DNA from: Alphaproteobacteria bacterium
GTDB taxonomy: Bacteria; Pseudomonadota; Alphaproteobacteria; UBA9219
Length of the DNA stretch: 64,000 bases
Direction of reading: 5' to 3'
NCBI GenBank assembly: GCA_028691835.1
Contig: JAQUYN010000003.1
Coordinates: forward strand, 1-64,000
Within the stretch, counting starts at the first letter, position 1. Every line of letters starts with the position of its first letter. Positions 46,375 through 56,030 of the stretch are shown here, piece by piece. Under the pieces are notes generated by a model. That model was given only the letters and a program-made list of their open reading frames with translations, searched no databases and was not told the DNA's origin. Position numbers and translations under genes: made by a program.

Positions 46375-46731
46375 TCACTCACACGTCAGCTTTTCACCAC
46401 CCGTTTGTAGGTTGAGTCCGGTCACACCCTCACGCGGAATGGTGCATGGTAAACGTTGTCTCATTTTCTCATCATGAAGTTTCAAAAGCTCGTTCTGCTC
46501 CTTGGTTGCCTGTGCCCCAGTTTTTTCCATAAGAGCGGCGGGCCCTGTCACAAAAAACTTCACGGCACTGGCTAACGCTGACATGCGACGACCATCTTCG
46601 ACGATACTATTTCCGACCTTCTTGAATAAAGCCACACCATCATCGACAACACCGTTCAGTCCCTTGGGATGAAGAGCCATAAAGGCCGTGCAAAGCAAGG
46701 GAGCCACAATACCAACCACAATTTTCGTCAT
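46375..46731 (-). CDS. Small exported or membrane-anchored protein of unknown function
   Basis: A 118-residue protein with a hydrophobic N-terminus (MTKIVVGIVAPLLCTAFMAL) that may be a signal peptide or anchor. The rest is helical, with a second short hydrophobic stretch (ALASAVKFFVTGPAAL), and two late cysteines (LPCTIP and KLTCE, the latter at the very end). I chose ATG 46731 with GGTGGG upstream; the frame extends 20 codons further. Family unknown. A GC-rich imperfect palindrome lies at about 46289-46332 between it and fhs. Confidence 0.5.
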   Translation of the reverse strand: MTKIVVGIVAPLLCTAFMALHPKGLNGVVDDGVALFKKVGNSIVEDGRRMSALASAVKFFVTGPAALMEKTGAQATKEQNELLKLHDEKMRQRLPCTIPREGVTGLNLQTGGEKLTCE

Positions 46732-46836
46732 TTTACCCACCGCGTCTATCCTCTTATCTGCCCGTTTTGATGAGCAGTTTATACCGCACAAATCCTGAAA
46801 CTAATTCGCACTTTTTTTAGTTAATTTGGGGGAAAC

Positions 46837-48213
46837 TCAGCTCACCGCCATCGCGCCGACGACGCCGACCATAAAGAGCGTCGCAATCCAGCCCATCATT
46901 TTCAGCTTAGGCGGAATGGTGTGATCGCCCATGATCTTTTTCGACGAAGCCATATGCATCATGACAATCATCAACGGCACAGCAATCACACCGTTCAAAA
47001 CGGCGCTCCAGAACAGCGCCTTAATGGGGTCGATCCCCGTGAAGTTCATCAACGAGCCAACAACCATAGCGCCCGCAAGCGTGCCGTAGAAGGCCTTGGC
47101 CTCACGTGGCCGACGGCCAAGGCCAATGTGCCAATCAAGCGCCTCGCCCACCGCATAGGCCGACGAAGCGGCGAGAACGGGCACAGCAAGCATGCCGGTG
47201 CCGATAATGCCCAAAGCGAACAGCGCGAACGCAAAATCTCCCGCCAAGGGTTTCAGGGCAAGCGCTGCTTGGCTTGAGGTCTGAATATCCGTGATACCAT
47301 GCGCATGAAGCGTTGCGCCTGCTGTCAGCATCACAAACAAGCCGACCAAATTCGCAAAGCCCATTCCGATCCACGTATCAAAGCGAATGCGTTTAGCTTC
47401 GCTTTCAGCCTGTTCGGGCGCGATCAATAATGGCTGCGCTTCAGGATTGGAAATCACATCCTCAGCCTCTTGCGTGGACTGCCAGAAAAACAGATAGGGG
47501 CTAATCGTCGTGCCAAACACGGCCACAATTACGGCCAAAAACTTAGCATCAAACGTGATGTGCGGGACAAACATGCCCCTTAAAACCTGATCCCACGGCA
47601 TATCGATGACGAGGACAACGCCAACATAGGAAAACAACGACAACGTCAACCACTTCAACACAGCAATATAGGTGCGATAATCGGTGAACAGCTGAAGACC
47701 GATACACGCCAAACCAAAAAACGCCGCCCAAACGCGAGCAGGCCCACCAATGACAAGCTGCAAAGCTGAACCCATCGCGCCCAAATCCGCCGCCAGATTA
47801 ATGACGTTGGCGATCAGCAAAAGCGCAACCAGAAACCGCAACAACGAAATGGGATAGAACAAGCGCAAATTGCCCGCCAAGCCAAAGCTTGTCGTGCGGC
47901 CAATACGGGCGCTGATTTCTTGAATAGAGGCCATCAAAGGATAGGCCAGAACCATCGTCCAGCCGAGCAAAAAGCCGAACTGGGCGCCCGCTTGGGAATA
48001 GGTTGCAATACCGCTTGGATCATCATCCGCCGCGCCGGTAATCAAGCCGGGGCCAAGGCGTCGCCAGAAGTTGATCGGATAGCGGTAAAGTTTCCACATA
48101 CGCGCCCCCTTACCGAACCAACAGGCAAACGGCAACACAGCGCACAAGATGCGCAAAGCGCTCAAAAGCGCGATAGGAAACAGTATGGCTGGTAACCATT
48201 GTTCACCTCCCAT
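46837..48213 (-). CDS. NRAMP-like divalent metal transporter, divergent type
   Basis: The 458-residue protein has 11-12 membrane helices and belongs to the NRAMP superfamily. In helix 1 the canonical DPGN metal motif reads ADDDPSGIATYSQAG, and in helix 6 the usual Met-containing motif is replaced by FGTTISPYLFFW, so the metal site lacks the selective methionine. Such branches may carry Mg or other ions instead of Mn/Fe; the true substrate is unclear. About 38 residues, with one extra hydrophobic segment, precede the conserved core; ATG 48213 with GGGGGA supports this longer start. Confidence 0.8.
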   Translation of the reverse strand: MGGEQWLPAILFPIALLSALRILCAVLPFACWFGKGARMWKLYRYPINFWRRLGPGLITGAADDDPSGIATYSQAGAQFGFLLGWTMVLAYPLMASIQEISARIGRTTSFGLAGNLRLFYPISLLRFLVALLLIANVINLAADLGAMGSALQLVIGGPARVWAAFFGLACIGLQLFTDYRTYIAVLKWLTLSLFSYVGVVLVIDMPWDQVLRGMFVPHITFDAKFLAVIVAVFGTTISPYLFFWQSTQEAEDVISNPEAQPLLIAPEQAESEAKRIRFDTWIGMGFANLVGLFVMLTAGATLHAHGITDIQTSSQAALALKPLAGDFAFALFALGIIGTGMLAVPVLAASSAYAVGEALDWHIGLGRRPREAKAFYGTLAGAMVVGSLMNFTGIDPIKALFWSAVLNGVIAVPLMIVMMHMASSKKIMGDHTIPPKLKMMGWIATLFMVGVVGAMAVS

Positions 48214-48252
48214 GACATCCCCCTAGGGATCGGAAGGTGACAAGAGGAGGCC

Positions 48253-48360
48253 TTAGATCAGGCTCGCCTTAATCATCCCACCGAAGCGGCAGGGGGTGCT
48301 GATAACGTTTTGTGTGTATCCGGACAAATCTGAGGGGATACAACTACTGTCGTCGTCCAT
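48253..48360 (-). CDS. Candidate 35-residue leader or small protein upstream of the NRAMP-like gene
   Basis: An open frame from ATG 48360 to TAA encodes MDDDSSCIPSDLSGYTQNVI and 15 more residues (ending MIKASLI). It has the purine-rich AAAGAGAAGA just ahead of the ATG and lies 39 bases upstream of the transporter on the same strand. It could be a regulatory leader peptide, a tiny protein or chance. No similarity is recognised. No manganese or magnesium riboswitch consensus was found in the same leader. Confidence 0.3.
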   Translation of the reverse strand: MDDDSSCIPSDLSGYTQNVISTPCRFGGMIKASLI

Positions 48361-48493
48361 TGTCTTCTCTTTAGGTTAATCGGCAAAGCCAAGGCGTCAA
48401 AAATAATCTTAATACCAAGGCGGTTGGCTGATGTACGCCCTGAATCATATAAAAGTCAACTGATTAACTTTACTTTCCCTTACGCCACCAGAC

Positions 48494-49087
48494 CTAGGAA
48501 TGATGAGGGAAGCTTTTATTCAGTGCAGCCCGGAGATCGTATCGATTCAGGCTGGCTGTTGCCCTCGACCTATGCAGCAACTCTTCCTTGCGCATGGCAA
48601 GCATCACATGGGGCAAAGCCGCAATAAGCCATCCAGCATACGATGGATTCACACGCAATTTTGCAAAAGGTGCCTCATGGCGATTTTTAGTGCGATAGAC
48701 ATCGAAAGACAGCGCTTCTTCACTCCCAGACCCAGACGCGTCAAAAGAACAATACGCGTCGTATTTGCCTGCACCACCGACCTTGCAACGCCACCATGAT
48801 TGTTTCTTTTTCCCATGTGGCTGTGTGTGAACAACTGCTGCCCCCGCAGCGCGGCGCATCTTGTCAACGAGAACGTCTAGAAAATAGGTCGTAATAGCTT
48901 TAATTCTGTGTGAATCTCGGCTTTCCTTTGCAACCTGCTGTGAAAAGTTTCCACTCACAATCACATATTGCCGCACATTACTCGCCCGACACTGAAATGC
49001 GGTTTGTCCTGCGCTGAATCGGTAATACAGATCATGGCCTGTGACGGCATAAGCTAATTCGTGAGACGTTCCGCCAACATCATCCAT
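48494..49087 (-). CDS. Hypothetical protein
   Basis: A 197-residue soluble protein from ATG 49087 (AAAGG upstream); a GTG at 49222 would add 45 residues. I do not recognise the family. Visible segments: GHDLYYRFSAGQTAFQCRAS near the N-terminus, KKKQSWWRCKVGGAGKYDAY in the middle and SLNRYDLRAALNKSFPHHS at the end. Basic residues dominate. It stands alone, upstream of the NRAMP-like gene in the same direction, across a 133-base gap. Confidence 0.5.
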   Translation of the reverse strand: MDDVGGTSHELAYAVTGHDLYYRFSAGQTAFQCRASNVRQYVIVSGNFSQQVAKESRDSHRIKAITTYFLDVLVDKMRRAAGAAVVHTQPHGKKKQSWWRCKVGGAGKYDAYCSFDASGSGSEEALSFDVYRTKNRHEAPFAKLRVNPSYAGWLIAALPHVMLAMRKEELLHRSRATASLNRYDLRAALNKSFPHHS

Positions 49088-49383
49088 AATTGAACCTTTT
49101 GGGATTTGGTAAATAACGCTGATGTTTTCGCATTTTGGGGATTTGAATTTCAAGTGCAATATATAGTTAATACCTTGCAGAGACTTCTTTTTCTGCTTCT
49201 GCGCGAACAATATCGTGCTCACCTTTGTTTACAACCAAGTCCATACCGTTAGAATGATTGGTTCGTTAACGTTCATTCTTTTATTTTCCCAAGACTTCAC
49301 CTATAGTGCCCCAGTTTTGCCATAGCGTTCTGTTACCATACTCAAACGGTTTATTAGGCCGAAAACCACAGGCAGGCTCGTTT

Positions 49384-49929
49384 ATGAAACGACTTTTTGT
49401 TCTTATACTACTGACGAACATCCTCGCATGTGGGGCCGCACCTGTTTCAGCCAGTGACAACACCTTCTTGAGCACCGGCATGGGGGCGGCACTGGGCGGT
49501 TTTGTGGGCAGCCAATTTGGTAAAGGTGATGGTCAGCTCGCCGCGACGGGCGCAGGCGTTTTCTTGGGCGGCATGATGGGCAACAGATTCGGACGCTCAA
49601 TGGATCGCGCTCATTCCTATTCTTACGGCGGGGGGTACAGCCCCTCAATGTCGTACTATCCCACCTATCCCTACTATCAACCCAACTATGTCGCGCCACC
49701 ATCCGCGTCGCAACCACAGGTTATTTTTGTCCAGCCTGAAGTCGTCGATTATTACAGACCGCGCCACCGCGCCGTTCTGGTCGAGGAAGGCTATGTTGGC
49801 CCCCAGACACCAAAACGCAAACGTCATTGCCGCGAGTTCACACAAACCATTCGCATTGATGGACAGGCCCACGAAAGCTATGGCACCGCTTGCCTACGCC
49901 CCGACGGCACGTGGCAGATTGAACCATAG
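49384..49929 (+). CDS. 17-kDa surface antigen-like glycine-zipper lipoprotein
   Basis: The 181-residue product resembles the rickettsial 17-kDa antigen family. Signal peptide KRLFVLILLTNILAC ends in a probable lipobox (ILAC), so the mature protein is likely an outer-membrane lipoprotein. Then a glycine-zipper pair (GMGAALGGFVGSQFGKGDGQ and GAGVFLGGMMGNRFGRSMD), a Tyr/Pro-rich linker, and the conserved tail CREFTQTIRIDGQAHESYGT followed by ACLRPDGTWQI. The start is ATG 49384. It ends 5 bases before queA but is functionally unrelated. Confidence 0.85.
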   Translation: MKRLFVLILLTNILACGAAPVSASDNTFLSTGMGAALGGFVGSQFGKGDGQLAATGAGVFLGGMMGNRFGRSMDRAHSYSYGGGYSPSMSYYPTYPYYQPNYVAPPSASQPQVIFVQPEVVDYYRPRHRAVLVEEGYVGPQTPKRKRHCREFTQTIRIDGQAHESYGTACLRPDGTWQIEP

Positions 49930-49934
49930 CCATC

Positions 49935-51044
49935 ATGTCATCTCTTCCGCCCTCTCCTGATTGGCAACTTGCCGACTTTGATTTTGACCTGCCCGAGGAT
50001 CGCATTGCGGCCTTCGCTGTTGAACCACGCGATTCGGCGCGGCTCCTGCACGTCAATGGCTCCACGCTCGCGGACTATCATGTCACGGATTTGCCCGGTT
50101 TGCTGCGCGAAGGCGACATTCTCGTTATGAACGATACACGCGTGATTCCGGCCCGGTTGTTCGGGATGCGTGGCGAGGTCAAGGTTGAAGTAATGTTGAA
50201 TAAGAAGCATTCGCGCGATTGTGCGTTAACGCCGAAGACTGACTGCCAAAGGCTGAATGTCCCTATCTGGTCGGCCCTTGCCCGTCCGGGCAAACGTCTG
50301 CACGTTGGCGATACGATCCTCTTTGCCGAAACCTTTTCTGGCGAGGTTATCGACAAATGCGAAGGCGGAGAAATTCTGATCCGCTTTCACTGTGCCGATG
50401 AAGACTTCTTTGCGTGCCTCCACCAACATGGGCATGTGCCCTTGCCGCCCTATATCAAACGCCCCGACGGCGACACGCCCGAAGACCGCACACGGTATCA
50501 AACCATCTATGCTGCGCGTGAAGGCGCCGTCGCCGCACCAACAGCAGGGCTTCACTTTACACCAGAGCTCTTCGCCAAGTTGGATGCCAAAGGCATTGAA
50601 CGCGCGACCGTGACGCTACATGTCGGCGCGGGGACATTCCTGCCCGTCAAAACCGAGCGTGTCGCCGATCACAAGATGCACGCCGAGTGGGGTGAGATTA
50701 CACCAGAAACGGCATCCTTTTTGAACAAAGCCAAAAGCGAAGGCCGCCGCATTGTCGCCGTCGGCACCACCTCCTTACGCGTGCTTGAAAGCGCGGCGGA
50801 TAAAAGCGGCGTTGTGCATCCCTTTAACGGCGAGACTTCTATCTTTATCACGCCCGGTTACAAATTCCGCGCTATTGATGCGATGATGACGAACTTTCAT
50901 TTACCAAAATCGACGCTATTTATGCTGGTTTCCGCTTTGGCCGGACTCGACAACATGCGCGCCGCCTATCGCCACGCCATTGACAATAACTATCGCTTCT
51001 ACTCCTATGGGGACACAACGTTGCTGGAGAGGGAGCGGGTGTAA
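49935..51044 (+). CDS. queA: S-adenosylmethionine:tRNA ribosyltransferase-isomerase
   Basis: The 369-residue enzyme converts preQ1 in tRNA to epoxyqueuosine using the ribosyl part of SAM. Signature segments: FDLPEDRIAAFAVEPRDSAR, DILVMNDTRVIPARLFGMRG, AREGAVAAPTAGLHFTPELF, LHVGAGTFLPVKTERVADHK with MHAEWGEI, and NFHLPKSTLFMLVSALAG. Somewhat longer than the E. coli protein because of an insertion around residues 78-95. It is followed by tgt across a palindrome; together they form the tRNA queuosine unit. Confidence 0.97.
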   Translation: MSSLPPSPDWQLADFDFDLPEDRIAAFAVEPRDSARLLHVNGSTLADYHVTDLPGLLREGDILVMNDTRVIPARLFGMRGEVKVEVMLNKKHSRDCALTPKTDCQRLNVPIWSALARPGKRLHVGDTILFAETFSGEVIDKCEGGEILIRFHCADEDFFACLHQHGHVPLPPYIKRPDGDTPEDRTRYQTIYAAREGAVAAPTAGLHFTPELFAKLDAKGIERATVTLHVGAGTFLPVKTERVADHKMHAEWGEITPETASFLNKAKSEGRRIVAVGTTSLRVLESAADKSGVVHPFNGETSIFITPGYKFRAIDAMMTNFHLPKSTLFMLVSALAGLDNMRAAYRHAIDNNYRFYSYGDTTLLERERV

Positions 51045-51076
51045 TGCACCCTCTTTTCTTTAAGAAACCATCTCTC

Positions 51077-51124
51077 CGTTGTCATTCCGGACGTCCCTGT
51101 TTAGGGACGTCCGGAATGACAACG
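51077..51124. repeat. Perfect GTCATTCCGG palindrome between queA and tgt
   Basis: CGTTGTCATTCCGGACGTCC plus CT is mirrored base for base by AGGGACGTCCGGAATGACAACG-type sequence, giving 22-bp arms around a 4-base loop. It is the cleanest member of the family in the window. No T-tract follows, so termination is doubtful. Confidence 0.9.
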
Positions 51125-51179
51125 GCAAGATAGATGAAGACGATAAACAATGCTTTTGACTGATACCAAGGAACCGCAC

Positions 51180-52310
51180 ATGACCGCTTTCTCCTTTACG
51201 ATCCACAACACAGACGGCAACGCACGACGTGGCCTAGTTTCCACCGCGCATGGCACGTTTGAAACGCCCTGTTTTATGGCAACCGCAACCGCCGCCACCG
51301 TCAAAGCCATGACAACGGATCAGGTACGTGCAACGGGCGCAGAATTAGCCATTTGCAACACCTATCACCTGATGTTGCGGCCCACGCCGGAACGCGTGGC
51401 GGCCCTTGGGGGTTTGCATAAGTTCATGAACTGGCCCGGCCCTATCGTCACGGATTCCGGCGGCTTTCAAGTCATGTCGCTTGCGGGCTTGTGTAAATTG
51501 ACAGAGGAAGGCGCAACATTTCAGTCCCACGTGGATGGAAGCAAGCACGAACTGACCCCCGAACGCTCGATGGAAATTCAAAGTCTGCTCGACAGCGACA
51601 TCACGATGGCGCTGGATGAATGCACGCCGCACCCCGCAACACACGAAGTCGCCGCCGAATCCATGCGCCGCTCCATGCGCTGGGCCGAGCGTTGCCGCGA
51701 GGCGTTTCAAAAGCGCGAAGGCTATGCCCTGTTCGGCATCGCACAGGGCAGCACCTATGAGGATCTGCGCCTTGAGTCCGTACAGAAACTTGCCGAGATC
51801 GGGGTTGACGGGTTCGGCATCGGCGGGCTCGCCGTTGGCGAAGGCCAAGACGAAATGTTCCGCGTGCTCGATTTCACCCTTCCCGCCGTCCCCACCGACA
51901 AGCCGCGCTATCTGATGGGTGTAGGCACGCCTTCGGATATTGTGGGCGCGGTTTTGCGCGGGATTGATATGTTCGATTGCGTGATGCCGACACGCGCAGG
52001 CCGCACAGGTCGAGGCTATACCCATCGCGGCCAAATCAATATCAAGAACGCCCGCCATACGGCAGACCCTCGCCCTTTGGACGAGCGCTGCACCTGCCCC
52101 ACTTGCGCAAATTATTCACGCGCCTATCTGCACCATCTTTTCCGCTGCGAAGAAATTCTGGGGCCGATGCTGCTGACGCAACATAACGAAGCCTATTACC
52201 AATTGCTGATGAAAAATTTGCGCGACGTCATCGAGCAAAACACGCTGCAATCCTTCGCCGCGCAGTTCGCGCAGGATCAGGAAAGCGGCGACATTCCGCC
52301 ACTTGCTTGA
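51180..52310 (+). CDS. tgt: tRNA-guanine transglycosylase
   Basis: The 376-residue enzyme swaps guanine 34 for preQ1 in tRNAs with GUN anticodons. Features: [36 protein letters not shown] (catalytic Asp), [20 protein letters not shown] (nucleophile Asp) followed by [16 protein letters not shown], and the zinc ligands of [17 protein letters not shown]. Start ATG 51180 with AAGGAA upstream. Works with QueA (preceding gene) to modify tRNA-Asp, among others. Confidence 0.98.
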   Translation: MTAFSFTIHNTDGNARRGLVSTAHGTFETPCFMATATAATVKAMTTDQVRATGAELAICNTYHLMLRPTPERVAALGGLHKFMNWPGPIVTDSGGFQVMSLAGLCKLTEEGATFQSHVDGSKHELTPERSMEIQSLLDSDITMALDECTPHPATHEVAAESMRRSMRWAERCREAFQKREGYALFGIAQGSTYEDLRLESVQKLAEIGVDGFGIGGLAVGEGQDEMFRVLDFTLPAVPTDKPRYLMGVGTPSDIVGAVLRGIDMFDCVMPTRAGRTGRGYTHRGQINIKNARHTADPRPLDERCTCPTCANYSRAYLHHLFRCEEILGPMLLTQHNEAYYQLLMKNLRDVIEQNTLQSFAAQFAQDQESGDIPPLA

Positions 52311-52398
52311 TAGATTTACAAAGTTTTCGCTCTTTAGTTTCGCGAAAAAAACGTTACAATCGGACGATTACTCTAGAAATTATGAACACAAGTTTTCA

Positions 52399-53049
52399 AT
52401 GGCCCGCATTCAACGTTACGCTCTGTTTATCGATTATCAGGATCACTATCTTCAATGGCTCCACTGGCCGGATCGGGAGGCATTTAAACACAACGCTCGC
52501 GAAGTAGCGGATGTCCTGACACAAAACGGGCACACGCCGATCTGGATTCTCATGCAACCCAGTTATGGCACCAGCCTCTACAACAAACCGCCCAGTTTTA
52601 TATCTCCCGAAGAGCGAGATAGTCCCGACCAACAAGAACGCATCCTTTTGCATAGCCTTTTCTTCGATCCTGATCTTATCCGTCCCGGCGAGGGACTCAT
52701 GATCAAAACAAATAACAACGCATTCGCCTTTGATGATAATCCGATGGTCGCATACTTCCGGCGTCAGGCTGCTTTGATCGAAACGACCTTATGCGGTGCC
52801 AACACAACCCAATGCGTCGCCAGTACGGTTTGCGGCATTGCGCAAACACCTGTTATTCATCGCTGCGCGGTTCTGACCGACCATCTGGCCGATATGAATT
52901 TTGATCGGGACGGGAGAAACCCGCCCGATTGGCATCAAAAGAGAGTGTTGAGCCGACTTGCGGACAAAGACAAACGCAAATTCTCGTTTCTGACAGCACA
53001 GGACTATCTGAGAAATCTGACCCCCTACACAAAAAAGGCGACGCCGTGA
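52399..53049 (+). CDS. Isochorismatase-like cysteine hydrolase family protein
   Basis: The 216-residue product follows the isochorismatase/nicotinamidase layout: catalytic Asp in YALFIDYQDHYL (residue 12), Lys in LMIKTNNNAFAF (about 103) and Cys in GANTTQCVASTVCGIA (about 139), with LTDHLADMN after it. The spacing fits the D-K-C triad of the fold. Sequence is divergent and the substrate is unknown. I place the start at ATG 52399; the frame opens upstream from a TTG at 52303 inside the end of tgt. It lies behind tgt, same strand, followed by a terminator. Confidence 0.65.
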   Translation: MARIQRYALFIDYQDHYLQWLHWPDREAFKHNAREVADVLTQNGHTPIWILMQPSYGTSLYNKPPSFISPEERDSPDQQERILLHSLFFDPDLIRPGEGLMIKTNNNAFAFDDNPMVAYFRRQAALIETTLCGANTTQCVASTVCGIAQTPVIHRCAVLTDHLADMNFDRDGRNPPDWHQKRVLSRLADKDKRKFSFLTAQDYLRNLTPYTKKATP

Positions 53050-53062
53050 AGCGCCGCCTTTT
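53033..53062. terminator. Bidirectional terminator between the hydrolase gene and pnp
   Basis: AAAAGGCG and CGCCTTTT with further inner pairing form a hairpin flanked by A-rich and T-rich edges. It overlaps the last codons of the hydrolase gene and lies 25 bases beyond the pnp stop, serving two convergent transcripts. Confidence 0.8.
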
Positions 53063-53086
53063 CTTTGTTCAACCAATCAACGTTGA

Positions 53087-55204
53087 TTACCCATCCTGCT
53101 TGACGGACAGATCTTCGCCCGTAGCTTGATCGACAACCTTCATCGACAGCTTGACCTTGCCGCGATCATCCACGCCCAAAACCTTGACGCGAACTTCTTG
53201 GCCTTCGGTCAAAATGTCGCCGACTTTCGAGATACGTTCCTTGCTGATTTCCGAGATATGGACGAGGCCATCCTTGGAACCCAAGAAGTTTACGAACGCG
53301 CCGAAATCGACGATCTTGACGACCTTACCGACATAGACAACGCCGACTTCAGCCTCAGCCACGATACCCTTGATCCAAGCGATCGCAGCGTCGCCAGCCT
53401 TGCTGTCAACGGCGGCAACCTTAATCGTGCCATCGTCTTCGATGTCGATCTTGGCACCTGTCGTTTCGCAAATCTCGCGAATGACCTTACCACCCGAACC
53501 GATGACTTCACGGATCTTGTCCTTGGGGATCTGGATCGTCGTGATGCGCGGCGCGTTCTGGTTCACGCCTTCGCGTGCGCCTGTCAGAGCCTTGGCCATC
53601 TCGCCCAAGATGTGCAAGCGACCTTCCTTGGCTTGGCCAAGGGCGATCTGCATAATCTCACGTGTAATCGAGGTGATCTTGATGTCCATCTGCAAAGCTG
53701 TCACGCCCTGCTCGGTACCGGCCACCTTAAAGTCCATATCGCCGAGGTGATCTTCATCACCCAGAATATCGGACAAAACGGCAAAGCCCTTTGGTTCCTT
53801 AATCAAGCCCATCGCGATACCAGCAACAGGGCGAACCAAAGGAACACCAGCATCCATCAATGACAACGACGTTCCACAAACTGTGGCCATCGAAGACGAA
53901 CCGTTAGACTCGGTGATTTCAGAAACCACGCGAACTGTGTACGGGAACTTGTCTTTCGTTGGCATAAGCGGATGAATGGCGCGCCAAGCAAGCTTTCCAT
54001 GGCCAATCTCGCGACGACCGGGGCCAGACATGCGACCTGTTTCACCAACCGAGTAGGGAGGGAAGTTGTAGTGCAGCATAAAATGCTCACGATACTCACC
54101 TGTCAGCGCGTCGATGATTTGCTCATCTTGGCCAGTCCCCAGTGTGGTCACAACGACCGCCTGAGTCTCGCCGCGTGTGAACAAAGCCGAGCCATGCGTG
54201 CGATCCAAGAAACCAACCTCGCCCACAATCGGACGAATGGTCTTGGTGTCACGACCATCAATGCGGCGGCCTGTATCAAGAACCATCGCACGAACGTGAT
54301 CGTACTTCATTGTGTCAATCGCGTCGAGAACATGGGCAGCATCCATTTCCTCGGCAGGAATAGCGGCCAAAGCCTTTTCCTTCATCTTGTCAAGCTTGGC
54401 ATAACGGATTTGCTTGGCTGTTTCACCATACGCATCCTTCAGGTCAGCCCCGATAATGCCTTCCAACTTGCCCATCAACGCAGGACGATCATAAGGGGCC
54501 GGAGCCAACTCACGAGGATCCTTGGCGCTTACTTCTGCAAGCGAGATGATCAAATCAATGACGGCTTGCATCTGGTCATGACCAAACACAACAGCGCCGA
54601 GCATCACTTCTTCCGAAAGCTCCTTGGCTTCAGACTCGACCATCAAAACGCCTTCACGCGTTCCTGCGACGAGAAGCTCAAGTGAACTTTCTTCAAGCTG
54701 TGCGATGGTCGGGTTCAAAACGTACTCGCCGTTAATGTACCCAACGCGGGCCCCAGCAATCGGGCCAAAGAAAGGAATGCCGGAAATCGTCAAAGCGGCA
54801 GAGCAGCCGATCATGGCGACGATGTCTGGGTTGTTTTCCAAATCGTGGCTGAGAACCGTGGCGATCACTTGCGTTTCGCAAAGATAACCTTCTGGGAACA
54901 GCGGACGGATCGGACGATCGATCAAGCGGCTCACCAACGTTTCGATTTCTGTCGGGCGCCCCTCACGGCGGAAGAACCCACCGGGAATGCGGCCAGCCGC
55001 AAAATACTTTTCTTGATAGTTCACGGTCAGCGGGAAGAACCCTTGACCAGGCTTTGCTTTTTTCGCGCCGACGACGGTACACAAAACAGCTGTGCCCCCC
55101 ATCGTAATCATCACGGCCCCATCGGCCTGACGTGCGACTTTGCCTGTTTCGAGGACGAGCTTGCGGCCGCCCCAATCCATTTCTTTACGATATACTGTAA
55201 ACAT
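53087..55204 (-). CDS. pnp: Polyribonucleotide nucleotidyltransferase
   Basis: The 705-residue phosphorolytic 3-prime exonuclease. Order of domains: first RNase PH ([20 protein letters not shown]), the linking all-alpha domain, second RNase PH with [20 protein letters not shown] and the catalytic [19 protein letters not shown], then KH ([20 protein letters not shown]) and S1 ([20 protein letters not shown]). It ends the nusA-infB-rpsO block. The rpsO-pnp junction, usually short, here holds a GNAT gene and about 490 bases of palindromes. Confidence 0.98.
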   Translation of the reverse strand: MFTVYRKEMDWGGRKLVLETGKVARQADGAVMITMGGTAVLCTVVGAKKAKPGQGFFPLTVNYQEKYFAAGRIPGGFFRREGRPTEIETLVSRLIDRPIRPLFPEGYLCETQVIATVLSHDLENNPDIVAMIGCSAALTISGIPFFGPIAGARVGYINGEYVLNPTIAQLEESSLELLVAGTREGVLMVESEAKELSEEVMLGAVVFGHDQMQAVIDLIISLAEVSAKDPRELAPAPYDRPALMGKLEGIIGADLKDAYGETAKQIRYAKLDKMKEKALAAIPAEEMDAAHVLDAIDTMKYDHVRAMVLDTGRRIDGRDTKTIRPIVGEVGFLDRTHGSALFTRGETQAVVVTTLGTGQDEQIIDALTGEYREHFMLHYNFPPYSVGETGRMSGPGRREIGHGKLAWRAIHPLMPTKDKFPYTVRVVSEITESNGSSSMATVCGTSLSLMDAGVPLVRPVAGIAMGLIKEPKGFAVLSDILGDEDHLGDMDFKVAGTEQGVTALQMDIKITSITREIMQIALGQAKEGRLHILGEMAKALTGAREGVNQNAPRITTIQIPKDKIREVIGSGGKVIREICETTGAKIDIEDDGTIKVAAVDSKAGDAAIAWIKGIVAEAEVGVVYVGKVVKIVDFGAFVNFLGSKDGLVHISEISKERISKVGDILTEGQEVRVKVLGVDDRGKVKLSMKVVDQATGEDLSVKQDG

Positions 55205-55273
55205 TTTTCCGTCTTTCCTTTCGTTTTGAGAAAAGGTCTTGGGCGTTTTTCTAAAAACCAGTTTCCCTCTTTT

Positions 55274-55450
55274 CCCCTCTCTCCTTGCGGGAGAGGGAGC
55301 AAAATCTTGAACTTGCCTTCTTGCAAGTTCTTAGATTTTGCAGGTGAGGGGTCTGCTTTCTTCTCCAACAATCGGACCCCCCACCTGAAAAAACTAAGGC
55401 GTTACTTCGTAACACCAAATTTTTTCTTCCTCCCCCGCAAGGGGGGAGGG
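55274..55450. repeat. Cluster of hairpins upstream of pnp
   Basis: Four hairpins follow each other: CCCTCTCTCCTTGCGGGAGAGGG (55275-55297 by half arms CCCTCTC/GAGAGGG), GCAAAATCT/AGATTTTGC (55299-55342), GGCGTTACTTCGTAACACC (55398-55416) and CCTCCCCCGCAAGGGGGGAG (55429). Units 1 and 4 belong to the family at 1694-1796. They lie in the long pnp leader, where RNase III cleavage and autoregulation act in other bacteria. The rest of 55205-55541 shows no gene. Confidence 0.7.
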
Positions 55451-55541
55451 ATTAAGGGAGAGATCGTTTTTGCCTATTACCCTCTTCTTTTCCCGTTCCT
55501 TCTCTTCGTGACGTCCTGCCGACCCCCATGGCCAACAGCCT

Positions 55542-55979
55542 TCATGCTGCTAGTCGCTTCATGAATCCTAGGCGTTGGTGGCCGATTGGGAAATCGTCCA
55601 TCACAACAAATTCTTTGTAACCGAGTTTGGGGTAGAAGTCTGGCGCATCAAAACTCTGCGTCCATAAATAGACCCCTACGCACCCTCGTTTTTGGGCCTC
55701 GTCTTCAGCCGCCATAATCATGGCCGTACCGAGAGCCTGCTTTCTCAAATCTTCTTGAACCCAAACAGAGTCGATATAAAGCCAATTCCAAAAAGTCTTG
55801 CCATACAGACCGGCAACAACCGTTTTGTCTGCATCGCGCTTGACTATGGACAGAGGGGTGAAAATGAGAGCGGGCATGGTCTGCACAGCCGTGTGTGCTG
55901 CCAAGCCATCTTCAAGAGCTTTAAGATCAAGCTCGGAAATCGTGTCAGAAACTTCAAACGAACAACTGTTCAAGTGCAT
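55542..55979 (-). CDS. GNAT-family N-acetyltransferase inserted between rpsO and pnp
   Basis: A 145-residue GNAT protein. The acetyl-CoA site is WLYIDSVWVQEDLRKQALGT (with the variant R/QxxGxA loop RKQALGTA), followed by GVYLWTQSFDAPDFYPKLGY, the typical C-terminal beta strand and Tyr. Substrate unknown. It lies between rpsO and pnp, flanked on both sides by palindromic repeats, and so appears to be an insertion into a conserved operon. Start ATG 55979. Confidence 0.85.
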   Translation of the reverse strand: MHLNSCSFEVSDTISELDLKALEDGLAAHTAVQTMPALIFTPLSIVKRDADKTVVAGLYGKTFWNWLYIDSVWVQEDLRKQALGTAMIMAAEDEAQKRGCVGVYLWTQSFDAPDFYPKLGYKEFVVMDDFPIGHQRLGFMKRLAA

Positions 55980-56030
55980 CTATCCCATCAACTGAGGCAG
56001 GCGGATTCCTGTCTCACCTTTATCGAAAAC

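Noticed and set aside
48214-48493. Metal riboswitch upstream of the NRAMP-like gene
   Set aside because: I looked for the yybP-ykoY and M-box conserved cores and did not find them.
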